From NCBI GenBank assembly GCA_001920415.1, contig MNJR01000146.1, positions 23,045 through 58,068 on the forward strand: a stretch of 35,024 bases of DNA, written 5' to 3'. The DNA comes from Acidobacteria bacterium 13_1_20CM_3_53_8 (GTDB lineage Bacteria; Acidobacteriota; Blastocatellia; Pyrinomonadales; Pyrinomonadaceae). Under the pieces are notes generated by a model, which was given only the letters and a program-made list of their open reading frames with translations, did not search any database and had not been told where the DNA came from. Made by a program: the position numbers and the translations under genes. Below are positions 16,129 to 24,775 of this stretch, piece after piece. Numbering within the stretch: the stretch's first letter is position 1; each line of letters opens with the position of its first letter.

Positions 16129-16899
16129 TTAGTGCTGCGGCATGCCAAGAATATACTGTAGGCCGCGCGACAGGAAGAAGTCGGCTATGATTACGATGAT
16201 TGATGCAAGCACCACCGCTGTGGTGGTCGAGCGCCCGACGCCTACCGTGCCGCCTTCGGTCTTCAATCCTTTATAACAACTAATAGTACCAATAATCAGC
16301 CCGAATGCAATTGGCTTGATGATGCCACCGATTATGTCATTGGACGTTATTCCATCCCAAACGGTTGACATGAATGTGTTGGTGGGCAGGCCGTAGAGTT
16401 GCGTTGAAACCATTGCGCCCCCGCCGATGCCAACCACGTCTGCTATGACTGTAAGAAGCGGCATGGTGATAATCAAGGCGACGATGCGCGGCGCAACAAG
16501 CTTGCGAACAGGGTCTGTGCCGAGCGCGCGCATGGCGTCAATCTGCTGCGAAACGGTCATCGAGCCGAGTTCGGCTGAGATGGCTGAACCTACTCGCCCT
16601 GTAATCATCAGAGCGGTGAGAACAGGCCCAAGCTCTCGCACGAGCGAAAGCGCAACCAGACGACCCGTCTGCCCCTGCGCGCCATAGAACTGTAGAGTCG
16701 GAAAAGTTTGAAGGGCGAGCACCCCGCCAGTGAAGAAGCCTGTCAGAAGGACAATCGTCAAAGAGCCTACACCGATTACGTCCATCTGCTTGATGGTTTC
16801 GGGGACGTAACTTGGACGCTTGAAGAGTCCGCGAGCGGCGTGCGCCGCCAGCAGCGTCATCTCCTGAAGTTCGAGCACGGCTCGCGTGGCGAAGTTCAT
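16129..16899 (-). CDS. mlaE: MlaE-type phospholipid transporter permease
   Basis: 256 residues, the usual family length. Several hydrophobic helices are visible (about 45-70, 95-115, 145-170, 195-215 and 228-250), together with the MlaE features LVRELGPVLTALMITGRVGS and ELGSMTVSQQIDAMRALGTD. It forms the inner-membrane permease that works with MlaF and the MlaD hexamer to keep outer-membrane lipid asymmetry. It is the first gene of the mlaE-mlaF-mlaD unit on the minus strand. No clear ribosome-binding site is seen ahead of the ATG. Confidence 0.96.
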   Translation of the reverse strand: MNFATRAVLELQEMTLLAAHAARGLFKRPSYVPETIKQMDVIGVGSLTIVLLTGFFTGGVLALQTFPTLQFYGAQGQTGRLVALSLVRELGPVLTALMITGRVGSAISAELGSMTVSQQIDAMRALGTDPVRKLVAPRIVALIITMPLLTVIADVVGIGGGAMVSTQLYGLPTNTFMSTVWDGITSNDIIGGIIKPIAFGLIIGTISCYKGLKTEGGTVGVGRSTTTAVVLASIIVIIADFFLSRGLQYILGMPQH

Positions 16900-17203
16900 G
16901 CTTAATTAAGAAACGGAAATTGCAGCACACCAACCTCTTCGGCGCGCAATGATCTCACAAGCGCGATTCGCTTGCGCGAGAGAACTTGACCGAGCTATAC
17001 GGCACAAAAGAATGATGGCTGACTTGAAGTGCGACTCTACAAATAGATTTGTACTAGCGGCTTATGATGCTCAAAATCACCTTGATGCGTCAAGTGAAAA
17101 GGCAAAAGGAAGTCAAAAGGTAGAAGTAAAAAGGCAAAAGTGAAGAAGATTGAGCGCCTTCCTTACTTTTGCCTTTTTACTTCTACCTTTTGACTTATAA
17201 CGT
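16900..17203. other. Gene-free spacer with inverted repeat D
   Basis: About 300 bp between mlaE (its upstream side) and the CpxP-like gene. The plus-strand frame 16949-17143 runs into the repeat and has no recognisable domain. The mlaE promoter should lie near 16900-17090, but I could not pick out a confident -35/-10 pair. Confidence 0.5.
17110..17196. repeat. Inverted repeat D, AAAAGGCAAAAG family
   Basis: Perfect 32-bp arms at 17110-17141 and 17165-17196, loop 23 bp. The purine-rich text (AAGTAAAAAGGCAAAAG) recurs in repeat K (30239-30349), so this is a family. It ends eight bases from the stop of the CpxP-like gene, where it could act as a transcription end or RNA-stabilising hairpin. Confidence 0.93.
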
Positions 17204-17836
17204 TTACGGCCTGCGCATTGGTCTGCCCTGTTGCTCGCGCGTAGGTTGAGCATTCTGCGGCTGGCCTGTGTTTACGTTTCCTTGAACCTGCCCGCCCTGT
17301 CTTCGCTCCAACGGCGAGCGCTGCAACTGCTGTGCGGGGCGCTCGCCTTCCAATCGTCTCTCTCTACGCTGCTCCTGTTCGAGATTGCGCGCGCGCTGGC
17401 GAAGTATGCGGAAGGTGTTTATCTGCTCCTGTGTGAACACGCGGCGTATGCGAAGCTCTGTCCTTGCGCGCAAGCGAACAGCATCCGTCTGGGCTACGGC
17501 CAACTCTCTGGCGCGCTGCTCAACAAGATTCTCGTCAACGTTGTCCTGATAGATGGCCTCGTCAAGCGCTCGCTGAGCCTCGCGTAAGCGCTGTCCAACG
17601 AGCCTGCGTTCTTCGCGGCTCTGCTCCTGTATGTTGCGAATCCTGTCTATCTGATCCGGCGACAGATTCAACTGCCTGAGCAGGTCGCCGTCCTGCTGCT
17701 GTTGCTGCGGGGGAGGCTGCACCGGCTCGCCCTGCTGCTGTATGCCGCCCTGCGCCATTGTAGAAGCTGAACAGGCGGCAAACAGAAGAAGCGCGAGGGA
17801 AATCTTTGTAATCAAGTTTCTTATGATTTCGTTCAT
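17204..17836 (-). CDS. Periplasmic Spy/CpxP/CnrX-like protein
   Basis: 210 residues with a signal peptide (about 1-29, LALLLFAACSASTMAQG; lipidation at Cys22 is possible but SPase I cleavage after AQ fits better). A Gln/Pro-rich linker precedes a long helical hairpin: LLRQLNLSPDQIDRIRNIQE, later RIRRVFTQEQINTFRILRQR. The paired LSPDQ and FTQEQ turns resemble the LTxxQ motifs of Spy/CpxP chaperones and CnrX-type sensors. The C-terminus is low-complexity, rich in Gln, Arg and Pro. It lies 78 bp downstream of the anti-sigma gene, so it is probably an envelope-stress effector or sensor of that system. Confidence 0.75.
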   Translation of the reverse strand: MNEIIRNLITKISLALLLFAACSASTMAQGGIQQQGEPVQPPPQQQQQDGDLLRQLNLSPDQIDRIRNIQEQSREERRLVGQRLREAQRALDEAIYQDNVDENLVEQRARELAVAQTDAVRLRARTELRIRRVFTQEQINTFRILRQRARNLEQEQRRERRLEGERPAQQLQRSPLERRQGGQVQGNVNTGQPQNAQPTREQQGRPMRRP

Positions 17837-17914
17837 ATCAAGCTACCTCTTGACGAAACAGTTTCAATAAGCATAAGCAGCCCCGCGTTTTCGTCAAGTG
17901 AAACGTCGCGCTGC

Positions 17915-18703
17915 TCATTCGTTAGACCCGTTCGCATCCCTGAGCAAGTCTGAGAGACGCGGCAGACGCTCTTCATCATTGGCGGCTGTCAACTGATAGC
18001 CACGTATGATCTCATTAAATTCCTGCGGCGTAAGCGGACGCACGGATTTCTTGTGAACAGTGTTGCGAGCAATATACATTGGCTTCGGAACATTTGTGCG
18101 CTGAACGCTGGCGTCACGAGCTACCTGATTATTCGGCTTGATATTGGCAACAGTCGTGTTCCCAGCTTGAGACGTTTGGCTCTGACTCCTGCCGGCAGCC
18201 TCGCGCTCCTGCCTGCGCGCATCGGCGATCATCTCGTCAACCTGTTTCTGAGTATATCCCGGCTCTGTTTGAGGCTGAGCAACAAGAGCGCTCTCGTTGC
18301 TCGACCTTGAAAAATGGAGCACCGCAACAACTATCAGTGCGATGAAAGCTAATGTGGCAAGCGCAGTCGCGGCCTGCATCCAAACGGGCGAGAGTGAGAA
18401 GAACTCGCGCAGCGCTCGAAGAGCAGAGCGATGAGCGGGCGCATCAGTGGCGAGTGTCGTAGAAGTGTTTGACTCTGAAGCCTCGAATGCGCTTAGCACT
18501 TGCTGGCGCCATAGGCCGACCGAGTCGCGCACGCCTGCGAAGGCGGAAAGCTCCGCGCGGCATGAAGCGCAATCATCAAGATGGCGCTTGAAGTCGCTAG
18601 CCTCTCGCTCGCTCGATTCATTGTACAGGTAGGCGATTAAATCTTCTGCGCGAGCGCACGCGTTTGCAGAATGTTCCAGCATCTTCCCAAAATTCTCTTT
18701 CAT
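17915..18703 (-). CDS. Membrane-bound zinc-finger anti-sigma factor
   Basis: 262 residues. The N-terminal ZAS/zf-HC2 domain contains HLDDCASCRAEL (His41, Cys45, Cys48), the zinc motif that holds ECF sigma factors inactive. One transmembrane helix follows (about 107-130), then a ~130-residue outer part with charged helix QKQVDEMIADARRQEREAAG and a C-terminal LTPQEFNEIIRGYQLTAAND segment. Its ATG overlaps the stop of the sigma gene by four bases (ATGA), a hallmark of sigma/anti-sigma co-translation. By family it would release the sigma factor upon envelope stress. Confidence 0.93.
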   Translation of the reverse strand: MKENFGKMLEHSANACARAEDLIAYLYNESSEREASDFKRHLDDCASCRAELSAFAGVRDSVGLWRQQVLSAFEASESNTSTTLATDAPAHRSALRALREFFSLSPVWMQAATALATLAFIALIVVAVLHFSRSSNESALVAQPQTEPGYTQKQVDEMIADARRQEREAAGRSQSQTSQAGNTTVANIKPNNQVARDASVQRTNVPKPMYIARNTVHKKSVRPLTPQEFNEIIRGYQLTAANDEERLPRLSDLLRDANGSNE

Positions 18704-19299
18704 CTTCGGGCGACCTCCGCGCCGTAATTCTCCAGCCTCATCCTCAACTGCCTGAGCGCCGTGTAAAGCCTGCTCTTCACTGTGCTCAAGGGCAGGTCGA
18801 GCGCTTCGGCTATCTCATGGAACGTCAGTTCCTCGAACTCTTTCATCAATATCACTTGACGAAGTTCGTTCGGCAAAGCGTTCACTGCGCGCCGAACCAC
18901 TTCATTCCTCTCGCGGCTTTCCGCCGCAACGTCCGGCGACGCTGCGGCTGCTGTGAAAAAGGATGAACCGTCTTCAGTCGCGCCATCGTAATCGGCCTCG
19001 TCTTCGAGCGCAGATTCGGAACGAACCTTTGCTCGGCGCTGGCGTGTGATGCACTGGTTGACGGCTATGCGATGCAGCCAAGAGGAGACTTTAGCCTCGC
19101 CTCGGAAGTTGCGAAGGTTTCGGAAGGCAGCTAAAAATGTCTCCTGCGTAGCATCACGCGCCTCTTCTTCACGACCCAGCATCCCGTAAGCGAGCGAATA
19201 TATGCGCCGCTCCCAGCGCCGCACTATCTCGCCGAAAGCTTCAGCGTCGCCAGCTAGAGCCTGCTCTACAATCTGCTCGTCGCTCGTGGCCGTGTCCAT
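18700..19299 (-). CDS. ECF sigma factor (RpoE-like)
   Basis: 199 residues. Region 2 is seen in VRRWERRIYSLAYGMLG, EEARDATQETFLAAFRNLR and VSSWLHRIAVNQCITRQRR. After an acidic linker, region 4 is seen in ALPNELRQVILMKEFEELTF and DLPLSTVKSRLYTALRQLR. Length and layout match group-IV RpoE/SigW-like sigma factors that direct RNA polymerase to envelope-stress promoters. It is first in an operon with its anti-sigma factor (four-base overlap) and a CpxP-like protein. Autoregulation is common in such operons, but I could not identify a convincing ECF-type promoter upstream. Confidence 0.95.
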   Translation of the reverse strand: MDTATSDEQIVEQALAGDAEAFGEIVRRWERRIYSLAYGMLGREEEARDATQETFLAAFRNLRNFRGEAKVSSWLHRIAVNQCITRQRRAKVRSESALEDEADYDGATEDGSSFFTAAAASPDVAAESRERNEVVRRAVNALPNELRQVILMKEFEELTFHEIAEALDLPLSTVKSRLYTALRQLRMRLENYGAEVARR

Positions 19300-19775
19300 C
19301 CTCTCTTGGTGCGGCTGAGGCTAATCGAGGTCGAGCACGGGGAATCCCTCGCAGCCTTCTCTAAAAAGAGTTTCATCAAGAGCGCAATGAAAAACAACCC
19401 TTAGCGCTCAAACATTTAGACGCCGAACGAGGATATTAGGTCTATAAAACTATCGCAAGGATTGCGGAATGCGGATTTCGGAATGCGGATTGAAAGCTCG
19501 GATTTAAAATCTCAAATCTGAAATTTCAAATTTGAGATTTAAGATTAAGTTCTTCAATCCATCTCTTAAATCCGCAATCCGAAATCCGCATTCCGCAATT
19601 GGTTTACTTCTTTTATTTCTTTAGTTAAATCTCGCTAAAACCCGTTGACAGGGCAGACGCCGGGCACGTAAGATGATTTTAGGCCCGAACCGTGCGGGTC
19701 GTTTGTGCCTTCAGCTATTCATACCCGTTAGGCCGCTTCGGAAATAGCTCGTTCAGAAACACCTCTTTTCAATTT
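19300..19775. other. Divergent intergenic region with inverted repeat E
   Basis: 476 bp between the ECF sigma gene (leftwards) and the HD-GYP gene (rightwards). Both promoters should be here. Apart from inverted repeat E, I see no gene. A frame open from 19692 is only an upstream extension of the HD-GYP gene. Confidence 0.5.
19461..19599. repeat. Inverted repeat E, GCGGAAT heptamer family
   Basis: Perfect 22-bp outer arms (19461-19482 and 19578-19599). The left text is GCGGAAT-like units. Inside lies a second palindrome around AAATCTCAAAT/ATTTGAGATTT (about 19507-19540). It sits in a divergent promoter region, so transcription termination is not its obvious role. Confidence 0.9.
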
Positions 19776-21567
19776 ATGCTCGAAAGATTCAAGCGCATCA
19801 GGCTGCTATACATAGTGCTGGGCGTTCTTCTGCTCGTGGGACTTCTGCCGCTGGCTATTGCGGGCGGGATGCTTTCGGAGCGAAGCGCGGAAGAGTTGCG
19901 TTCGGTTGAGGGAAGGTATCAAGCGCAGCTTGTTCAGGACAAAGCAAGGCAGATAGAGCTTTACGGTCAGAGATACAGAGACGTTGTAACGGGACTTGCG
20001 CGTGCGTTTGAACTGGCGGGCGGCGTGCGTGTTCTAAACGGGAGCGGCTCGGACGTGCGTCTTCAGAAGATGTTGCAGGAAGACCCTAATCTGATTGCGC
20101 TCACGATACTGCCAGTTCAAGGCGAGCCGCACACAGCATTTCAACCGGATGTAATCAAGCGTCAAGAGGTGGACGAGCGCGTTGGCGAAGTTCTTGCGCG
20201 AATGAGTGGGAGCGGTCTGGTCGTGAGCCGCCCAAGACTGATTCGCTCTGGTCAGGAGATGGCGTTTACGATTGCTGCGCCGGTGATGGGCGGCGCATCG
20301 GAGCACGAAGTTGTTGCCGCTGTCGTCGCGATCATCTCGTTTCAAGATGTAATCAGAGCGGTTCAGCAGTGACAGCGACGGTCGAGCGGTCGCGCACCCT
20401 GATGAAGGCGTGGCTTTCACTGGCCGACAGATGACCGACCTGAAAGTTGTTCAAGATTGGTTGGAGTCTGGCGCGCAAGTTCAATCGGCGCTCGCCCCCT
20501 TCACTCTAGTTCGAGAGGGGAAGAGAGTCGAGATGCTTGGTTCCTACGCAACGGCTGAGCTTGGAAGCAGCGCACGTCTCGGAGTGATAGCAATCCAGGA
20601 TGAGCATGCGGCTTTGCGCTCGGTGTCTGAGATGCGCTGGCAAACTCTCGTCATCAGTCTGTTCGCCGCAGGAATTACTCTAGTCATAGGCTTCTTCTTC
20701 GCAAAGAAACTGACAGAGCCAGTGCGCGCATTGGCTGCGGGCGCACATCGAATTGCGGGCGGCGATTTTTCAGAACGAATCAAGATTACGAGCCGTACGG
20801 AGTTGGGCGAGTTGGGCGAGTCGTTCAACCAGATGACCGACCAGATAGAGGCATACATACGCGACCTTCAGCGCTCTGCAAACGAGAACCGAGAGCTTTT
20901 CATAGGCACTGTGAAATCTCTCGCCGCAGCAATTGACGGCAAAGACCCTTACACGCGCGGTCACTCTGAGCGCGTTTCAAGATTTTCAGTTGCAATCGCC
21001 CAAAGACTTGATCTAAGGGACGAAGAAGTTGAGAAGATAAGAATCAGCGCGCTGCTTCACGACGTGGGCAAGATTGGAATTGACGATAACATTTTGAAGA
21101 AACCTTCGGCGCTCACAGAAGAAGAGTTCGAGATAATGAAGAAGCATCCGCAGAAGGGCTACAAGATAATGTCGCAGATTCCTGCTATGAAAGAGTTTCT
21201 GCCCGGCATGTATATGCACCACGAGATGGTGAACGGCGAAGGCTACCCGCAGGGGTTGAAAGGCGACGAGATACCTGTGATGGCGCGCATAGTCGCCGTC
21301 GCAGACACCTTTGATGCTATGACAACGGACAGGCCGTACCAGAAGGCCATGAAATTCGAGGATGCTGTCAATCGAATCAAGAGTTTCGTCGGAACACGAT
21401 ACGATGAAGATGTTGTCGCGGCATTAGTCGAAGCATGCGAATCAGGACAGATAGCGCCGGGCCGCGTGCGACTTAAGCCCCGCACGCCTTCATCCGATGG
21501 TAACGGCACAAAACCGAAAGCCAGTGAACCCACACTCACGCCAGCCACCACCGCTCCCGCAGCTTAG
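19776..21567 (+). CDS. Membrane sensor with HAMP and HD-GYP phosphodiesterase domain, split by frame break near 20370
   Basis: The 5' part (19776-20372) encodes 198 residues: transmembrane helix (about 10-32) and a dCACHE-like periplasmic half, ending QDVIRAVQQ then stop. The next frame continues the sensor (SDSDGRAVAHPDEGVAF from about 20365), then a second transmembrane helix (LVISLFAAGITLVIGFFF), a HAMP domain (KLTEPVRALAAGAHRIAGGD) and an HD-GYP domain with HSERVSRFS, LLHDVGKIGID, HHEMVNGEGYPQGL and DTFDAMTTDRPY. HD-GYP enzymes hydrolyse cyclic di-GMP. ATG 19776 was chosen because it starts just before the membrane helix; the upstream open frame looks noncoding. The break needs a one-base gain or two-base (or 3n+2) loss. 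If real, the cytoplasmic half could be made alone from ATG 20410 or not at all. Confidence 0.85.
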
Positions 21568-21611
21568 CAGAATAATTTAGAAATACCTGTTAGAAAGTTT
21601 ATTTCAAAACA

Positions 21612-21738
21612 ATCTTAGCGAGCTTAAGTATTTCACTTTGCGCCTTTGCGTGAACCATCAATTCTCTCTAAGCTCAAGATTGATGTGAATTGCAGTTTCA
21701 CGCAAAGGCGCAAAGATAAGAGATAAGCTCGCTAAGAT
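21612..21738. repeat. Inverted repeat F upstream of ftsY
   Basis: Two nested perfect pairs: 15 bp (21612-21626 and 21724-21738, ATCTTAGCGAGCTTA) and 19 bp (21636-21654 and 21697-21715, CTTTGCGCCTTTGCGTGAA). It lies between the HD-GYP stop and ftsY in the same direction, so it may act as terminator or boundary. No T-run follows. Confidence 0.9.
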
Positions 21739-21845
21739 GTTATGGAAAATGTCCTGCACTGCCGCATGCGCTTTTGTCGCGTTGCGGCAGTTGCGTTTAT
21801 AATCATCTCTTAACTTTCAAAGGATAAAAGGCACTAGATAAGTTC

Positions 21846-23183
21846 ATGGCATTTTGGAGACGCAAAAAAGATACGTTCGTAACGCTGGGGTTGAATGAGC
21901 CGACTGAAACGCGCGCGGCCCAGTTGAAGAAGGCTGAAGATGAGAGACAAGAGGCTGAGCCGCCTGCCGCTCGAACTCTCTCTGAAAAACCGCCGCCTGC
22001 TATTACTGCTCCGGTTATTGAGCCTGCGCCCACAGCAGCGCCGCCTACGCCATTGCCCGTAGACGAAACGCAAGCTGTAACGAATAGGCCGCAGCCCATC
22101 GAAAGAGAAACGCCGAGCGCGCTCACACCGCAGGAGCCTCTGAAGCCCGCGAGCGCGCAAAAACCTGTGCCGTCGCGCTCGCCGTTCAGGACTTCAATAC
22201 TTGGACTCGACCGCACGATTGAAGAGTTGCAGGCCGAAGAGGCTGCGCTTGAGCAGGAATTTTCGGTGCGCTTCCGACGCGCAGTTGCCGCTACGCGCGA
22301 ATCGCTCAACGAAAAGATTGACACAGTATTTCAGGGGCGCAAGCAGATTGATGCTGAACTGTTGGATGAGCTTGAAGAAGCGCTCATAGCAGCCGACATA
22401 GGCGTCCCTACAACTTTGCACATTCTCGAAAACGTGCGGCGTGGCATCGCGCGTAATCAGATTAATGACATAGACGCGCTGAAACTTGCCATCAAGACAG
22501 AGCTTCTTTCAATTCTTCAGGAGGCGGAGAAGAACGGCGTTGTTTCAGAAGAGAGCGTATCCGAAACAGTATCGCCTTACGTGATGATGATAGTGGGCGT
22601 GAACGGCGTGGGCAAGACTACGACTATAGGAAAATTGGCTCAGAGGATTAAGGCCGAAGGGAACGACGTTCTGATTTGCGCTGCTGACACTTTCCGCGCG
22701 GCTGCGTCGGATCAGTTGGCTATATGGGCAGAGCGCACGGGCGTGCCGCTGATTCAACAGAAGCAGGGCACAGACCCTGCGGCTGTTCTTTTCGATTCGT
22801 TGAAGGCCGCGAAGTCGCGTAACTCTGATGTGCTGATAGTTGATACGGCTGGGCGTCTTCACAACAAATCGAATCTGATGGCTGAGCTTGAGAAGATGAA
22901 GCGCGTGGCGGGGCGCGAAGTCGAAGGCGCTCCGCATGAAACTCTGCTGGTGATTGATGCGGTCACAGGACAGAACGGTCTGGAACAGGCTCGCCAGTTT
23001 CTGAAGATCGCGGGCGTTACAGGAATCGTCCTGACGAAACTCGACGGCACGGCCAAAGGCGGCATAGCCGTCGCCATAGCCAGAGAGTTAAACCTGCCCA
23101 TTCGCTACGCAGGCATAGGCGAGAAGGTTGACGATTTAGTAGTCTTCGACGCCGAGCAGTATGTCAACAGCCTATTTGAATGA
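21846..23183 (+). CDS. ftsY: Signal recognition particle receptor FtsY
   Basis: 445 residues. A ~125-residue Pro/Ala/Glu-rich N-terminal region (membrane-targeting A domain) precedes the N domain (helices from about 130) and the GTPase G domain with G1 [10 protein letters not shown] (about 251-260), [34 protein letters not shown] and the closing [20 protein letters not shown]. It docks SRP-bound ribosomes at the inner membrane. The LxHNKxNLMxEL stretch after DTAGR separates it from Ffh. AAAGGA lies rather far (over 15 bases) upstream of the ATG. The next gene, ribD, is separated by a large inverted repeat. Confidence 0.97.
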   Translation: MAFWRRKKDTFVTLGLNEPTETRAAQLKKAEDERQEAEPPAARTLSEKPPPAITAPVIEPAPTAAPPTPLPVDETQAVTNRPQPIERETPSALTPQEPLKPASAQKPVPSRSPFRTSILGLDRTIEELQAEEAALEQEFSVRFRRAVAATRESLNEKIDTVFQGRKQIDAELLDELEEALIAADIGVPTTLHILENVRRGIARNQINDIDALKLAIKTELLSILQEAEKNGVVSEESVSETVSPYVMMIVGVNGVGKTTTIGKLAQRIKAEGNDVLICAADTFRAAASDQLAIWAERTGVPLIQQKQGTDPAAVLFDSLKAAKSRNSDVLIVDTAGRLHNKSNLMAELEKMKRVAGREVEGAPHETLLVIDAVTGQNGLEQARQFLKIAGVTGIVLTKLDGTAKGGIAVAIARELNLPIRYAGIGEKVDDLVVFDAEQYVNSLFE

Positions 23184-23210
23184 GTTTCAGGTTTCGAGTT
23201 TCAAGTTGGA

Positions 23211-23475
23211 AACCCATCTTACGCGAACGTTTGGATTTCAGCCGTCGAAGACGGCGACAGCATAAAGCCCAGTGCGTAAGCGCTGGGTATAGCATACCAA
23301 TTAAGACTATCAAGCCCGCGTTAGCGGGCGACAGCCTATTACAATCAACAGGCTGTCGCTATCTTCGATAGCTGTGTTGATAATTTTTCTACTTTATTCC
23401 CAGCGCTAACGCACTGGGCTTTATGCTGTCGCCGTCTTCGACGGCTGAAATCCAAACGTTCGCGTAAGATGGGTT
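23211..23475. repeat. Inverted repeat G: 77-bp arms with nested REP-like palindromes
   Basis: Arms 23211-23287 and 23399-23475 are complementary over 77 bp with one mismatch. Each arm contains smaller palindromes (GCCGTCGAAGACGGC; CCAGTGCGTAAGCGCTGG). The 111-bp centre contains CCCGCGTTAGCGGG, a CGACAGCCT/AGGCTGTCG pair (23329-23337, 23350-23358) and GCTATCTTCGATAGC. The recurring CGACAGC next to each small palindrome looks modular, like REP/BIME elements. It fills the 318-bp ftsY-ribD spacer, which has no other feature. Confidence 0.93.
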
Positions 23476-23501
23476 AGAAAGCAATAAAACTTGAAACGCT
23501 C

Positions 23502-24686
23502 ATGCAGCCGACAGATTCCATAACTGAATCAAGCGAATGGAGCGAGACGGACCGCAAGTGTATGCGCCGCGCTCTTGAATTAGCGTCTCGCGGCAGTGGG
23601 CTTGTGAGTCCAAGCCCGCTTGTGGGTTGCGTGATAGTTGATCTAGAAGGGAATCTGGCGGGCGAGGGGTTTTACGTTTACGACAAACTGAAGCACGCCG
23701 AGACGCTGGCGCTTGAACAGGCCGGAGAGCGTGCGCGAGGCGGTACAGCTTACGTTTCGCTTGAGCCTCACTCGCATCACAGTCGCACGCCGCCGTGCAC
23801 GGATGCGCTCATCAACGCAGGAATCAATCGAGTCGTCGCGCCCATAGAAGACCCTAACCCGGAGGTTTCGGGCAGAGGATTTGCTCATCTGCGTGAAGCT
23901 GGCGTCGAAACGGCGACGGGTTTGATGGCGAGCGAAGCAGAGCGGCTGAACGAAAAGTACATGCATTTCATCCGAAAAAATCTTCCGTTCGTTCATCTGA
24001 AACTTGCCTGCTCGCTCGACGGAAAGATAGCCACGCGCACAGGAGATTCGCGCTGGGTAGCTGGCGAAGAGGCTCGCGCACGCGCACATCATCTGCGTCA
24101 CGAATACGATGCGATAATGGTTGGAACGGGGACTGCTCTGGCAGACAATCCTCTGCTGACAGATCGCTCTGGCAAAGAGCGCAGGCGACCTCTGGTTCGC
24201 ATCGTGCTGGACGAACGCTTACAGCTTGGGCCAAATTCAAAGCTCGCGCTGACTGCCGAAGAAGCGCCCGTTCTCGTCTTCACTTCAAAAGAGGCGGATG
24301 ACGCAGCCGCCGCAAAACTATCAATGCGCGGAGTCGAAGTCTTCAGAGTTGACGGAGGCAGTCGCAACCTGCGCGCTGTGCTCGAAGAGATCGGGCGACG
24401 TTCGTTGCAGAGCATACTTCTGGAGGGCGGCGGCAAAATCGCAGGCGCATTTCTTGACGCAGGGCTTGTCAACAAAGCCACATTCTTTATCGCGCCCATC
24501 ATCATAGGCGGCCTCGACGCTCCCTCTGCGGTCGCAGGCAAGGGCGCTGAAAGAATGGCAGATGCGATCAGATTACGCGATGTTGAAATTATCCCTCGCG
24601 GCCAGGACATAGAAGTAACAGGATACCCAAGGAGGACGGATGAAGAAGAGACGCGGAGACACGGGGACGCGGCGACGCGGAGATAA
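23502..24686 (+). CDS. ribD: Bifunctional riboflavin biosynthesis deaminase/reductase RibD
   Basis: 394 residues. The N-terminal deaminase (about 15-160) shows [20 protein letters not shown] (His65, Glu67) and [13 protein letters not shown]; the C-terminal reductase (about 165-380) shows [40 protein letters not shown] and [19 protein letters not shown]. It converts the early pyrimidine intermediate in two steps of riboflavin synthesis. A notable change: the first zinc cysteine of the usual LEPCSHxGRTPPC is His90 here, while Cys99 is kept. The last ~16 residues ([16 protein letters not shown]) are encoded by inverted repeat H and look like an acquired tail after the normal GYP ending. The ATG has no visible ribosome-binding site and follows repeat G closely. 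Confidence 0.95.
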   Translation: MQPTDSITESSEWSETDRKCMRRALELASRGSGLVSPSPLVGCVIVDLEGNLAGEGFYVYDKLKHAETLALEQAGERARGGTAYVSLEPHSHHSRTPPCTDALINAGINRVVAPIEDPNPEVSGRGFAHLREAGVETATGLMASEAERLNEKYMHFIRKNLPFVHLKLACSLDGKIATRTGDSRWVAGEEARARAHHLRHEYDAIMVGTGTALADNPLLTDRSGKERRRPLVRIVLDERLQLGPNSKLALTAEEAPVLVFTSKEADDAAAAKLSMRGVEVFRVDGGSRNLRAVLEEIGRRSLQSILLEGGGKIAGAFLDAGLVNKATFFIAPIIIGGLDAPSAVAGKGAERMADAIRLRDVEIIPRGQDIEVTGYPRRTDEEETRRHGDAATRR

Positions 24687-24766
24687 AACAAAAAGCTGTA
24701 ATTTTAAAGACGTTCTCTTTCGCCGCGTCGCCGCGTCTCCCACTCCCCGCGTCTCTTCTTTATCCT
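24639..24766. repeat. Inverted repeat H at the ribD-rsmA junction (GACGCGG units)
   Basis: The left arm (24639-24684) is tandem GACGCGG-type units of about 8 bp; the right arm (24714-24766) is an imperfect reverse complement. It overlaps the 3' end of ribD and ends ten bases before the CTG taken as rsmA start. A strong AAGGAGG (24629-24635) plus ATG 24640 sits at its left edge, and the frame from that ATG runs through the repeat to a TAA at 24784, one base out of phase with rsmA. Confidence 0.85.
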
Positions 24767-24775
24767 GCATTTCTT

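Noticed and set aside
16949-17143. Small plus-strand gene upstream of mlaE
   Set aside because: Its 3' end is repeat D read as protein (lysine/glutamine-rich), and no ribosome-binding site is present.
19300-19460. ECF-type autoregulatory promoter upstream of the sigma gene
   Set aside because: A TGAAAC hexamer and a GTCTAA hexamer occur on the minus strand but not with matching partners at 16-17 bp spacing.
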